DNA from: Thermocatellispora tengchongensis
GTDB taxonomy: Bacteria; Actinomycetota; Actinomycetes; Streptosporangiales; Streptosporangiaceae
Assembly (NCBI RefSeq): GCF_014202315.1
Contig: NZ_JACHGN010000017.1
Coordinates: 186,001 to 250,000, forward strand
Reading direction: 5' to 3'
DNA length: 64,000 bases
The first letter of the stretch is position 1, and every line of letters begins with the position of its first letter. Below, one piece after another: positions 1 through 7,975 of this stretch. The translations under genes and the position numbers were made by a program. Under the pieces are notes generated by a model. It saw only the letters and a program-made list of their open reading frames with translations. It was not told the origin of the DNA and searched no databases.

Positions 1-681
1 GCCGTGGCCGCCTCGCCCGCCGAGCTGGGCGCCGCCTGCGACCTGGTGTGCGTCTGCGTCGTGGACGACGCCGGCGTCGAAGAGGTGGTCGGCGGCGTGC
101 TGCCGGAAATGGCCGAGGGCGGCATCATCGCGGTGCACAGCACCGTGCACCCCGACACCTGCCGCCGCCTCGCCGAGCGGGCGGCGGCCCGGGGAGTCGA
201 TCTCGTGGACGCGCCCGTCAGCGGCGGGGGAGAGGCCGCGCTGCGCGGGCGCCTGCTGGTGATGGCGGGCGGCGACGCGCGTGCGGTGGAGGCGTGCCGG
301 CCGGTCTTCGAGACCTACGGCAGCCCGGTCCTGCATCTCGGCGGCGTGGGCGCGGGCCAGCTCGCGAAGATCCTCAACAACTTCCTGCTGACCGCGAACC
401 TCGCCGCGGCCGACGGCGCGTACACGCTGGGCCGCGCGCTCGGCGTCGATCCCGCGCAGTTCGCCGAGGTGGTCGCGCACGGGTCGGGCGCCAGCTTCGC
501 GGCGGCGCGGCTCCTTCCCCGCTCGGGGTTCGACCTGGGGGCGATGGCCCAGCACGCCGGGCCGCTGCTGCGCAAGGACGTGCGCCTGCTCGCCGACCTG
601 GCCGACGCGGCGGGGGCCAAGGCCGTGGCCGCGATCGACGCGGCCGACGCCGCGCTCGCCGCGATGGGGCATCCCCGATGA
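1..681 (+). CDS. NAD(P)-binding beta-hydroxyacid dehydrogenase-like protein, 5' partial
   Basis: Member of the 3-hydroxyisobutyrate/6-phosphogluconate dehydrogenase-like family, predicted to oxidise a hydroxyacid, or reduce the oxo-acid, with NAD(P). The frame is open to base 1 and the usual N-terminal Rossmann glycine motif is absent, so the gene begins upstream of the window. What is visible is the end of the nucleotide domain, the substrate loop DAPVSGGG, and the helical domain with the GQLAKILNN segment that carries the catalytic lysine of this family. It is followed 29 bases after its stop by a second, intact member of the same family, so the pair probably arose by tandem duplication. 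The substrate is unknown. The setting, upstream of acyl-CoA and alcohol-oxidising enzymes, fits a step in a catabolic pathway. Confidence 0.85.
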   Translation, partial: AVAASPAELGAACDLVCVCVVDDAGVEEVVGGVLPEMAEGGIIAVHSTVHPDTCRRLAERAAARGVDLVDAPVSGGGEAALRGRLLVMAGGDARAVEACRPVFETYGSPVLHLGGVGAGQLAKILNNFLLTANLAAADGAYTLGRALGVDPAQFAEVVAHGSGASFAAARLLPRSGFDLGAMAQHAGPLLRKDVRLLADLADAAGAKAVAAIDAADAALAAMGHPR

Positions 682-710
682 CGGCCGGCCGGACAGGAGG
701 AGGAACGCGC

Positions 711-1562
711 ATGCGCGTGGGGTTCGCCGGCGCCGGCCGCATCGGCCGCCCGATGGTGCGGCGTCTCCTCGCCGCCGGTCACGCCGTGCGCGTCTTCGCC
801 CGCACCGACGCGGCCCGGCGGGCCCTGGCCGGCGACGGCGCGGAAGTCGTGCCCGCCCTGACCGGGATCGCCGGCGGAGCCGACGCGGTCGTCGTGTGCG
901 TGCACACCGACGAGCAGGTCCGGCAGGTCTGCCTCGACGGCGGCGTCGTCGCCGCGCTGCCGGCCGGAGCCGTCCTGGTCGTGCACACCACCGGGAGCCC
1001 GCGCACGGCCGAGGAACTGGCCCGGGCCGCGGCGGAGCGCGACGCCCTGGTGGTGGACGCGCCCGTCAGCGGCGGCCCCCACGACGTCGAGGCCGGGCGG
1101 GTGACCCTGTTCGCCGGCGGCGCCGGCGCCGCGATGGCCCGGGCCATGCCGGTCCTCACCGCGTACGGCGACCCGGTGCTGCACGTCGGCCCCGAAGGGG
1201 CGGGGCAGCGGGTCAAGCTGATCAACAACGCGGTCTTCGCGGCCAACATCGGCCTGCTGGCCCACGCCGTCGAGCTCGCGGCGCACCTCGGCCTGGAGGA
1301 GACGGCCGTGATCCAGGCCCTCCAGCACGGCAGCGGCGCCAGCCGGGCGCTCGCCGGGATCGGCGCGCACGGCACCGTGGCCGGCTTCGCCCGTGCCGTG
1401 GGCGAGTTCGTCGGCAAGGACGTCGCCATCGTGCGGGACGTCGCATGCGAACTGGGCGGCGACCTCGGCCCGCTGGGCGCCGCGCACCAGGTCCTGGCCG
1501 GTCTGCTCACCGAGCCCGGGCAGGCACGCGCGCTCGCCTCGGCGCCCGGCCCCGCGCGCTGA
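711..1562 (+). CDS. NAD(P)-dependent beta-hydroxyacid dehydrogenase-like protein
   Basis: Complete 283-residue member of the 3-hydroxyisobutyrate dehydrogenase family. The N-terminus has the dinucleotide motif GFAGAGRIGRPM. The middle has the DAPVSGG substrate loop (about residue 115), and GQRVKLINN (about residue 165) supplies the catalytic lysine. ATG 711 is preferred because an AGGAGGAGG ribosome site lies at 695-703. An upstream ATG at 678 overlaps the previous stop (ATGA) and would add 11 residues. It is a paralogue of the gene just upstream, so the two may act on different stereoisomers or on successive intermediates. That is inference. Confidence 0.88.
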   Translation: MRVGFAGAGRIGRPMVRRLLAAGHAVRVFARTDAARRALAGDGAEVVPALTGIAGGADAVVVCVHTDEQVRQVCLDGGVVAALPAGAVLVVHTTGSPRTAEELARAAAERDALVVDAPVSGGPHDVEAGRVTLFAGGAGAAMARAMPVLTAYGDPVLHVGPEGAGQRVKLINNAVFAANIGLLAHAVELAAHLGLEETAVIQALQHGSGASRALAGIGAHGTVAGFARAVGEFVGKDVAIVRDVACELGGDLGPLGAAHQVLAGLLTEPGQARALASAPGPAR

Positions 1563-1599
1563 CCGCGCGCCCTTCGAGACGCAGTAACACACCGTCGCC

Positions 1600-1621
1600 G
1601 CCCCGGGAGGCGTCCCGGGGC
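1600..1621 (+). terminator. Hairpin between dehydrogenase and SDR genes
   Basis: A 9-bp perfect stem (GCCCCGGGA / TCCCGGGGC) with a 4-base loop lies between the dehydrogenase stop and the ribosome site of the following SDR gene. There is no T-run, so it could be an attenuator or an RNA-processing or stabilising hairpin rather than a full terminator. Confidence 0.45.
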
Positions 1622-1646
1622 CGGCCGTAGGAGAGGAAGGTCACAG

Positions 1647-2507
1647 ATGGGGCGAGTCGCGGGAAAGGTTGCCTTCATCACCGGCGCCGCGCGCGGGCAG
1701 GGGCGCAGCCACGCCGTGCGCCTGGCGGAGGAAGGGGCCGACATCATCGCGGTGGACAGGTGCCGCGACTTCGAGACGGTCAAGTACCCGATGGCCACGC
1801 CGGACGACCTGAAGGAGACCGTCAGGCTCGTCGAGGAGCGGGGCCGGCGCATCGTGGCCGTCGAGGCCGACGTGCGCGACCGGCCGGCGCTGATCGCCGC
1901 GCTGGAGCAGGGCATCTCCGCGTTCGGCAGGCTCGACGTGGTCGTGGCTCAGGCCGGGATCGCCCCGATGACCGGCGAGCCGGCGTTGCAGGCGTGGGCC
2001 GACGGCGTGGACACCATGCTGGTCGGCACGATCAACGCGATCCACGCGGCGCTGCCGCACCTGAAGGAGGGCGCCTCGGTGATGGCGGTCGGCTCGGCGG
2101 CCGTGTTCATGTCGGGCAACGGCGTGGCGCAGCCCGGGGCCGACCCCGGCGGCGCGTCCTACCAGTACGCCAAGCGCGCGCTGTCGGAGTTCATCCACGA
2201 GCTGGCCCGCAACCTCGCGCCCCGCAGCATCCGGGCCAACGCGGTGCACCCGACCAACTGCGACACCGACATGCTGCAGAGCCCGCCGATGTACAAGGCG
2301 TTCCGCCCCGACCTGGAGAACCCGACGCGCGAGGACGCCGAGCTCGCCTTCCCGGCCCAGCAGGCCATGCCCGTGCCGTACATCGAGCCCGTGGACGTCA
2401 GCAACGCCGTGGTCTACCTCGCCTCCGACGAGGCGCGCTACGTCACCGGCATGCAGATGCGCGTGGACGCGGGCTCGTACCTGAAGTTCCAGGACTTCCA
2501 CGTCTGA
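1647..2507 (+). CDS. Mycofactocin-coupled SDR family oxidoreductase
   Basis: A 286-residue short-chain dehydrogenase. The N-terminal ITGAARGQGRSHAVRLAEEG is the hallmark of the mycofactocin-coupled SDR group, enzymes that hold NAD(H) tightly and, from family knowledge, pass electrons to the peptide-derived cofactor mycofactocin rather than to free NAD. The catalytic tyrosine and lysine are Y172 and K176 (YQYAK), with the serine in the preceding AVGSAA segment. The likely role is oxidation of a secondary alcohol to a ketone. A GAGGAAGG ribosome site lies about 10 bases before the ATG. A second member of the same group is at 22408-23241. No mycofactocin biosynthesis gene is in the window. Confidence 0.88.
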   Translation: MGRVAGKVAFITGAARGQGRSHAVRLAEEGADIIAVDRCRDFETVKYPMATPDDLKETVRLVEERGRRIVAVEADVRDRPALIAALEQGISAFGRLDVVVAQAGIAPMTGEPALQAWADGVDTMLVGTINAIHAALPHLKEGASVMAVGSAAVFMSGNGVAQPGADPGGASYQYAKRALSEFIHELARNLAPRSIRANAVHPTNCDTDMLQSPPMYKAFRPDLENPTREDAELAFPAQQAMPVPYIEPVDVSNAVVYLASDEARYVTGMQMRVDAGSYLKFQDFHV

Positions 2508-2521
2508 CAGGAGGACCGGCG

Positions 2522-2551
2522 ATGCGCACCGATCGCGAGGCCGGGCGGTGA
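2522..2551 (+). other. Possible 9-codon leader ORF before the thiolase-like gene
   Basis: ATG 2522 follows the AGGAGG at 2511-2516 and opens a 9-residue frame (MRTDREAGR). Its TGA overlaps the GTG start of the next gene as GTGA. The best ribosome site in this gap serves this short frame rather than GTG 2548, so the large gene may be translated by coupling. No function is claimed for the peptide. Confidence 0.35.
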
Positions 2552-4215
2552 GCGGGGAGCAGGGACGGCCGCTGCCGCTCGTCACGCCGTGGACGGAGTT
2601 CTACTGGACGTCCGGGGCCGACGGGCGGCTGCGGCTGCAGGAGTGCGCCTCCTGCGCCGCCCTCGTCCACCCGCCCAAGCCGGTGTGCCCGTACTGCCGC
2701 GGCCACGACCTCGGCGTGCGGGTCGTGTCCGGATACGCGACCCTCATCGGGTTCACCGTGAGCCACCGGTTCCGGCTGCCGGGCCTGCCCTCGCCGTACA
2801 TCGTGGCGCAGGTCGCGATCGAGGAGGACCCGCGGGTCCGGCTCACCACGACCGCGGTCGGGTGCGAGGCCGGGGCGCTGAGGCTCGGGATGCGGATGGA
2901 GGTGGTGTTCGAGCGGGCCGAGGACGTCTGGCTGCCGCTGTTCCGGCCCTCGGCCGAGCAGCCGCCGCCGGCCCCCCTTCCCCCGGACGAGATGGACCCC
3001 GAGCAGGTCCGCCGCTCGGTGCGCCCGATGCCGCGTGCCCGCAAGTTCGAGGACGACGTCGCGCTCACCGGCATCGGCATGTCCCGCATCGGCCGCCGCC
3101 TCATGGCCGACCCGCTCGCGCTGACCGTGGAGGCGTGCGAGGCCGCCGTGGCCGACGCCGGCCTGACCATGGACGACATCGACGGCCTGGCCACCTATCC
3201 CGGCGGCGGGCTGCAGGGCGGGTTCGGCGAGGGCGGGGTGACCGCGCTGGAGGCGGCGCTGCGAGTGCGGCCCACCTGGCACAGCGGAGGCGGCGAGACC
3301 TTCGGGCCCGGCGGCTCGGTCATCGAGGCGATGCTGGCGGTGTCCGCGGGCCTGGCCCGGCACGTGCTGTGCTTCCGCACCCTGTGGCAGGCCACCCACG
3401 ACGAGCTGGCCCGTCAGGGGCGGATCGTCCCGGCCGGGGGCCGGCTGACCGGCGACATGGGCTGGGGGGCGCCCTTCGGCGCCACCTCCGCGGCGCACGT
3501 CCTGGCCCAGACCGCCCAGAGGTACTTCCACCGCTACGGCGCGACCCGCGAGACGCTGGGCTGGATCGCGCTCAACCAGCGGGCGAACGCGGCCCTGAAC
3601 CCGACCGCCATCTACCGCGACCCGCTGACCATGGACGACTACCTTCAGGCACGGCTGATCACGACGCCGTTCGGGCTGTACGACTGCGACGTTCCCTGCG
3701 ACGGCGCGGTGGCGGTCGTGGTCTCCGCCGCCGACACGGCCGCCGACCTGCCGGGCCGGCCGATCCGGGTGGAGGCGGTCGGCACCCAGATCGTCGAGCG
3801 CCTGGAGTGGGACCAGAGCACCAGCACGCACGAGCCACAGGTCCTCGGCCCCGCCGCCCACCTGTGGACCCGCACCACGCTGCGCCCGTCCGACGTGGAC
3901 GTCGCCGAACTGTACGACGGATTCACCTTCAACTGCCTGTCCTGGATCGAGGCGCTCGGCTTCTGCGGGATCGGCGAGGCGAAGGACTTCCTGGACACCG
4001 GCAAGAACATCGCCCGCGACGGGGTGCTGCCGCTCAACACCCACGGCGGCCAGCTCTCGCACGGCCGCACCCACGGCATGGGACTGCTGCACGAGGCGAT
4101 CGTGCAGCTTCGCGGCCAGGCCGGCGAGCGGCAGGTCCCGGGCGCCCGGGTGGCCGTGGTCAGCAGCGGCGGGCTGACGCCGGCCGGAGTGCTGCTGCTG
4201 CGCAACGACGGGTAG
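2548..4215 (+). CDS. DUF35 Zn-ribbon/OB-fold fused to thiolase-like (Ltp2-type) protein
   Basis: A 555-residue two-domain protein. Residues 1-135 are a DUF35 acyl-CoA-binding module with a rubredoxin-like zinc ribbon (CASC at 33-36, CPYC at 47-50) and an OB fold. Residues from about 170 to the end are a lipid-transfer/SCPx-type thiolase fold, ending in the HGGQLSHGRTHG segment (about 497-508) that holds the active-site histidines. The loop where classical thiolases carry the nucleophilic cysteine reads SGGGETFGPGGSV, with no cysteine. Steroid-degrading Ltp2 is known to work with a DUF35 partner as a retro-aldolase rather than as a thiolase. By analogy this fusion probably cleaves a beta-hydroxyacyl-CoA made by the two MaoC proteins directly downstream. 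The assignment is strong for the fold and moderate for the reaction. Confidence 0.85.
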   Translation: MSGEQGRPLPLVTPWTEFYWTSGADGRLRLQECASCAALVHPPKPVCPYCRGHDLGVRVVSGYATLIGFTVSHRFRLPGLPSPYIVAQVAIEEDPRVRLTTTAVGCEAGALRLGMRMEVVFERAEDVWLPLFRPSAEQPPPAPLPPDEMDPEQVRRSVRPMPRARKFEDDVALTGIGMSRIGRRLMADPLALTVEACEAAVADAGLTMDDIDGLATYPGGGLQGGFGEGGVTALEAALRVRPTWHSGGGETFGPGGSVIEAMLAVSAGLARHVLCFRTLWQATHDELARQGRIVPAGGRLTGDMGWGAPFGATSAAHVLAQTAQRYFHRYGATRETLGWIALNQRANAALNPTAIYRDPLTMDDYLQARLITTPFGLYDCDVPCDGAVAVVVSAADTAADLPGRPIRVEAVGTQIVERLEWDQSTSTHEPQVLGPAAHLWTRTTLRPSDVDVAELYDGFTFNCLSWIEALGFCGIGEAKDFLDTGKNIARDGVLPLNTHGGQLSHGRTHGMGLLHEAIVQLRGQAGERQVPGARVAVVSSGGLTPAGVLLLRNDG

Positions 4216-4223
4216 GAGGAGAG

Positions 4224-4730
4224 TTGATCAGCGAGGAGATGAAGGCGGCCGTGGGCAGGGAGCTGCGCCGCAGCGTCAGCTTCCCCATCGCCGAGTCCGA
4301 CATCCGGCGATGGGCGATCGCGGTGTACTACCCCGAGCCGCCGCCCGCGATGTTCTGGGACGCCGAGGAGGCCGCGGCCACCGTGCACAAGGGGATCGTC
4401 GCCCCCGAGGAGTTCAACCCCTTCGCCTGGATGACCGCGGACGGGCCCCGCGCCGGGGCGCGGCAGGCCGGCAACGACCCCGGCAGCACCGAGAAGCAGC
4501 TCGGGATCACCCCGCCCGGCCTGCGCAACCAGCTCAACGGCGGCGTCGAGGTCGACTACGGCGTCCGCATGCGGCCCGGCGACGTCATCACCTCGGTCAC
4601 CCGCCTCGCCTCGTACGCCGAGCGCAGCGGCAGGCTCGGCCCGATGCTCATGACCGTGTTCGAGGACACCTGGACCAACCAGCGCGACGAGCTGGTCAAA
4701 CGCAGCCGCATGACGCTCATCAGGTACTGA
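4224..4730 (+). CDS. MaoC-like (FAS1-type dehydratase N-domain) acyl-CoA hydratase subunit
   Basis: A 168-residue hot-dog protein of the MaoC dehydratase N-terminal type. The opening (ISEEMKAAVGREL) and the YYPEPPPAMFW segment fit this group, which usually lacks the full catalytic pair and teams with a second MaoC protein. TTG 4224 is taken as start because the preceding gene's TAG overlaps an AGGAGGA site at 4214-4220 and family members start at this point. ATG 4239 would remove five residues. It probably forms a heteromeric enoyl-CoA hydratase with the next gene, as ChsH1 and ChsH2 do in steroid side-chain degradation. Confidence 0.8.
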   Translation: MISEEMKAAVGRELRRSVSFPIAESDIRRWAIAVYYPEPPPAMFWDAEEAAATVHKGIVAPEEFNPFAWMTADGPRAGARQAGNDPGSTEKQLGITPPGLRNQLNGGVEVDYGVRMRPGDVITSVTRLASYAERSGRLGPMLMTVFEDTWTNQRDELVKRSRMTLIRY

Positions 4731-4734
4731 GAGG

Positions 4735-5172
4735 GTGATGACAGTGGCCGCGACACCGATCGCCGGCGTGCCGCGCGAGGGGGACGAGATCCCGCCGTTC
4801 GCGCGCCGGACGGGATTCGCGAACTGGAACCGGTACGCCGCGGTCAACGACGAGTTCGTGCCGATGCACATGGACGACGAGGCCGGCCGCGCGGCGGGCA
4901 TGCCCGGCGCTTTCGGGATGGGGAACCTGCAACTGGCCTACCTGCACAACCTGCTGCGCCAGTGGGTGGGACCCGACGGCGCCATCGTGAGCGTGAGCTG
5001 CCGGTTCCGCGCGCCGAACACCAAGGACATGCGGGTCACCGCGCGCGGACGGGTCGTGAAGGTGTCCGAGGAGGACGGGCGGGTGCTCGTGGACCTCGAC
5101 GTGTGGACCGAGGACGAGGGCGGACGCCGGCTCGCGCCGGGCACCGCCCGCGTCATGCTCGCGGACGCGTGA
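4735..5172 (+). CDS. MaoC-like acyl-CoA hydratase (catalytic partner)
   Basis: A 145-residue hot-dog hydratase. The NDEFVPMHMDDEAGRAAG segment (about residues 38-55) is the hydratase-2 type motif, with the acidic residue and histidine that activate water, followed by the long central helix. GTG 4735 and ATG 4738 are alternative starts four or seven bases after the previous stop. It most likely pairs with the upstream MaoC-N protein to hydrate an enoyl-CoA, giving the beta-hydroxyacyl-CoA substrate of the DUF35-thiolase aldolase. The overlap with DoxX downstream suggests co-translation. Confidence 0.83.
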   Translation: MMTVAATPIAGVPREGDEIPPFARRTGFANWNRYAAVNDEFVPMHMDDEAGRAAGMPGAFGMGNLQLAYLHNLLRQWVGPDGAIVSVSCRFRAPNTKDMRVTARGRVVKVSEEDGRVLVDLDVWTEDEGGRRLAPGTARVMLADA

Positions 5173-5195
5173 TGCCGAGACGGGAGGAACGACCG

Positions 5196-5762
5196 GTGGG
5201 AACCCGACCCCGGGATCGCGGCAAGGACGTGGCGCGGCTGCTGCTGCGCGCCGCCATCGGCGGCACGATGATCGCGCACGGCGTCCGCCACGGCCGCACC
5301 ATCGAGGGCACCGCGCGCTGGTTCGGCTCGATCGGCTTCGACCGGCCCCGGTTGCAGGCACAGGCCAGCGCGGCGGTGGAGACGGGCGCGGGCGCGGCGC
5401 TGCTCCTCGGCGCCGGCACCCCGCTCGCCGCGGCCGCGGTGGTCGGGACGATGGGGGTCGCCGCCCGCTCGGTGCACCAGCCGAACGGGTTCTTCGTCAA
5501 CGCCGAGGGCTACGAGTACGTGCTCAACCTCGCCCTCGCGACCGTCGCGCTGGCCGCGCTCGGCCCCGGGCGCTGGAGCGTCGATCGCGTTCTGGGCGTG
5601 GACGGCAGGCTGACCGGCGCCCGCGCCGCCGCCGTCGCGGCGGGGCTCGGGCTCGCCGGCGCCGCCGCCCAGCTCGCCCTGTTCTGGCACCGGCCGCCCG
5701 CCGAAGTCACCGGAGCGACCGACGACGAGACGAAGGCGGGCGACGATGCCGGCGCCACGTGA
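5196..5762 (+). CDS. DoxX family membrane protein
   Basis: A 188-residue integral membrane protein with four hydrophobic helices, typical of DoxX/DoxD-like proteins. Key features are the early VARLLLRAAIGGTMIAHG segment, a middle ETGAGAALLLGAGTPL helix, HQPNGFFVNAEGYEY before helix three, and a final helix around 150-170. Proteins of this type are linked to membrane redox reactions, but the exact role is unknown. GTG 5196 is chosen for its GGGAGGA site at 5182-5188. An ATG at 5172 that overlaps the previous stop would add eight residues. Its 3' end overlaps the ferredoxin reductase gene by 17 bases. Confidence 0.78.
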   Translation: MGTRPRDRGKDVARLLLRAAIGGTMIAHGVRHGRTIEGTARWFGSIGFDRPRLQAQASAAVETGAGAALLLGAGTPLAAAAVVGTMGVAARSVHQPNGFFVNAEGYEYVLNLALATVALAALGPGRWSVDRVLGVDGRLTGARAAAVAAGLGLAGAAAQLALFWHRPPAEVTGATDDETKAGDDAGAT

Positions 5763-6963
5763 GCACGTCGTCGTGGTGGGCGCGGGCCTGGGCGGTGTGC
5801 GCACCGCCGAGAACCTGCGCTCACGCGGGTACCTGGGCCGCATCACCCTGGTCGGCGCCGAGCCCCACCCACCCTACGACCGGCCGCCGCTGTCGAAGCA
5901 GATCCTGACCGGCGCCTGGGAGCCGGACCGGGCGGTGCTGCGCGACAAGCCGGGGCTCGACGAGATCGGCGTGTCCGCCCGCCTCGGCGCGGCGGCCGTC
6001 GCGCTGCACGGGACCACGGTCGAGCTGGAGGACGGCGCCCGGATCACGGGCGACGCCGTGGTGCTCGCGACCGGGGTCGCCGCGCGCAGGCTGCCCGGAC
6101 AACCCGACGGCGTCGCCACATTGCGCGGCCTGGACGACGCCCTGGCGCTGCGTGACGCGCTCGCGGAGGCCCGGTCGCTGCTGGTCGTCGGCGCCGGGTT
6201 CATCGGCGCGGAGGCCGCGCACGCCGCCCGGCTCCGGGGCCTGGAGGTGATTGTGCTGGAGGCCGGGCGGGTGCCGTGCGAACGCGCGCTCGGGCCGCTG
6301 GTGGGCGAGCTCGCCGCACGGCTGTTCCGCGAGGCCGGAGCCGACCTGCGGTGCGGTGCCGGCATCGCGAGGTTCACCGACGCCCGTACCGTCGAGCTGG
6401 CGGACGGGACGACGGTGTCGGCGGACGTCGCGCTGGCCGGTGTCGGCGCGGCGCCCGCCCTCACCTGGCTGGACGGCAGCGGGCTGGACACAGCCGGCGG
6501 TGTCGCCTGCGACGCGGGCGGGCGCGCGTCGGGCGCGGACGACGTGTGGGCCCTGGGCGACATGGCGGCCTGGTGGGACCCGGTACGCCGCCGCCGCCAT
6601 CGCGCCGAGCACTGGACCAGCGCGGTGGACCAGGCGGCGGCGGTCGCGTGCGCCATCACCGGCGCCGAGCCGCCTCCCCCGGCGGTGCCCTACGTCTGGT
6701 CCGACCAGTTCGGCCTGAAGATCCAGGTGGCCGGCCGCACCGACCTCGCCGACGAGGTCGTCCCGCTGCACGGCGACGGGCTCGACGGAGGCCCGGTGCG
6801 GGGCACGGTCGTGGGCTACTTCGCCGGCGGCGAGCTGGTCGCCGTCGCGGCCTTCGGCGCGGCCCGGTACCTGCCCCGCTACCGGTCGCTGGTCGCCGCC
6901 GGCGCGGGCCCGGCCGCCGTGTCGGCGGTCGCGGGCGAACTCCGGTCGGCGGCGACGCGCTGA
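5746..6963 (+). CDS. FAD-dependent ferredoxin reductase (rhodocoxin/putidaredoxin reductase type)
   Basis: A 405-residue flavoprotein that should transfer electrons from NAD(P)H to a ferredoxin and so to a P450 or oxygenase. It has the N-terminal FAD motif VVVGAGLGGVRTAENL, the PPYDRPPLSK signature of oxygenase-coupled reductases (about residue 45), an NAD-binding motif LLVVGAGFIGAEAAHAA (about 145-162), and the second FAD motif VWALGDMA near 267. A reductase C-terminal domain follows. The likely partner is the ferredoxin at 12119-12313, feeding the P450 next to it. The start overlaps DoxX, so the genes are translationally linked. Confidence 0.9.
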   Translation: MPAPREHVVVVGAGLGGVRTAENLRSRGYLGRITLVGAEPHPPYDRPPLSKQILTGAWEPDRAVLRDKPGLDEIGVSARLGAAAVALHGTTVELEDGARITGDAVVLATGVAARRLPGQPDGVATLRGLDDALALRDALAEARSLLVVGAGFIGAEAAHAARLRGLEVIVLEAGRVPCERALGPLVGELAARLFREAGADLRCGAGIARFTDARTVELADGTTVSADVALAGVGAAPALTWLDGSGLDTAGGVACDAGGRASGADDVWALGDMAAWWDPVRRRRHRAEHWTSAVDQAAAVACAITGAEPPPPAVPYVWSDQFGLKIQVAGRTDLADEVVPLHGDGLDGGPVRGTVVGYFAGGELVAVAAFGAARYLPRYRSLVAAGAGPAAVSAVAGELRSAATR

Positions 6964-7014
6964 CGACCTCACCGGCAGGCCATTGCGCCGGGGCCGTCCC
7001 AATGGTGAGATGTA

Positions 7015-7026
7015 TTTAAAACTATC
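7015..7026 (+). promoter_or_regulatory. TTTAAAACTATC element upstream of the LLM gene
   Basis: An AT-rich island in otherwise GC-rich DNA, 34 bases before ATG 7060. The core AAAACTATC recurs before the CMD gene (20041-20053), and as AAAACTGTC in reverse orientation before the thiolase (14701-14714). It is a candidate operator for a common regulator, perhaps of TetR type, or a shared promoter element. Confidence 0.45.
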
Positions 7027-7059
7027 GAAGCCTTATCGGCGGGCTGTTCGGAGCGCTGT

Positions 7060-7929
7060 ATGAGACTCGCACTGCACATCAACGACTACGCGGCCCTCGG
7101 CGCGCCGCACGAGATGGCTCCGGCGCTGGCCTCCATCGCCAAGACGGCCGAGGACGCCGGGTTCGCCCGTCTCAGCCTGACCGACCACCTGTGGCAGATC
7201 AGCCTGATCGGCGAGGAGTACGAGCCGATGCTGGAGTCGTACACGGTGCTGGGCTACCTGGCGGGGCAGACGCGGTCGATCGAGCTGCAGACCCTGGTCA
7301 CCGCCGCGACCTACCGTCCGCCGGGGCTGCTCGCCAAGATCGTCACCACGCTGGACGTGCTGTCCGGGGGCCGCGCCTGGCTCGGCATCGGCGCCGGCTG
7401 GAACGAGCAGGAGGCCAGCGGCCTCGGCCTGCCGTTCGGGCCGCCCGCCGAACGGTACGCGCGGCTGGAGGAGACCGTCCAGATCTGCCTGCAGATGTGG
7501 AGCGACAACGACGGGTCCTTCATCGGCGAGCACTACCGGCTCGCCGGCACCCTCAACTCGCCGCAGCCGCTGACCCGGCCCCGCCCGCGCATCCTCATCG
7601 GCGGGGGCGGCGAGCGCGTGACCCTGCGGCTGGCCGCCGAGTACGCCGACGCGTTCAACGTCTACGGCGGCCCGGACGCCGGGCAGAAGGTGACCCGGCT
7701 GCGCGAGCACTGCGAGGCGATCGGCCGCGACGCGGACGCCATCGAGAAGACCGCCGTCCTCCCGCTCGCCGTGGACGGCACCGGCGACGCGGGCCGGATC
7801 CTGGAGGACCTGCGGCGGCTGCACGAGCTGGGCTTCTCCACCGTCTACACCGCCGTCGCGGGCGTCGCCGCGCTCACGCCGCTGGAGACGCTCGGCGCGA
7901 AGGTCATCCCCGAGATCTCCGCATGGTGA
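7060..7929 (+). CDS. LLM-class F420-dependent oxidoreductase
   Basis: A 289-residue luciferase-like TIM barrel, of the size and kind that use deazaflavin F420. Visible marks are the N-terminal strand MRLALHINDY, the SLTDHLW loop near residue 40, the LVTAATYRPPGLLAKIVTTL helix (about 82-101) and the GIGAGWNEQEASGLGLPFGP segment (about 113-132). It lies behind its own AT-rich promoter region after the ferredoxin reductase gene, followed by an amidohydrolase. The substrate is unknown. Enzymes of this class reduce or oxygenate cyclic ketones and alkenes in actinobacterial catabolic clusters. Confidence 0.85.
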   Translation: MRLALHINDYAALGAPHEMAPALASIAKTAEDAGFARLSLTDHLWQISLIGEEYEPMLESYTVLGYLAGQTRSIELQTLVTAATYRPPGLLAKIVTTLDVLSGGRAWLGIGAGWNEQEASGLGLPFGPPAERYARLEETVQICLQMWSDNDGSFIGEHYRLAGTLNSPQPLTRPRPRILIGGGGERVTLRLAAEYADAFNVYGGPDAGQKVTRLREHCEAIGRDADAIEKTAVLPLAVDGTGDAGRILEDLRRLHELGFSTVYTAVAGVAALTPLETLGAKVIPEISAW

Positions 7930-7975
7930 CCGGCAGGCGCGCCATCCCCACCGAACCGACGAGAAAGGAGCCGGG

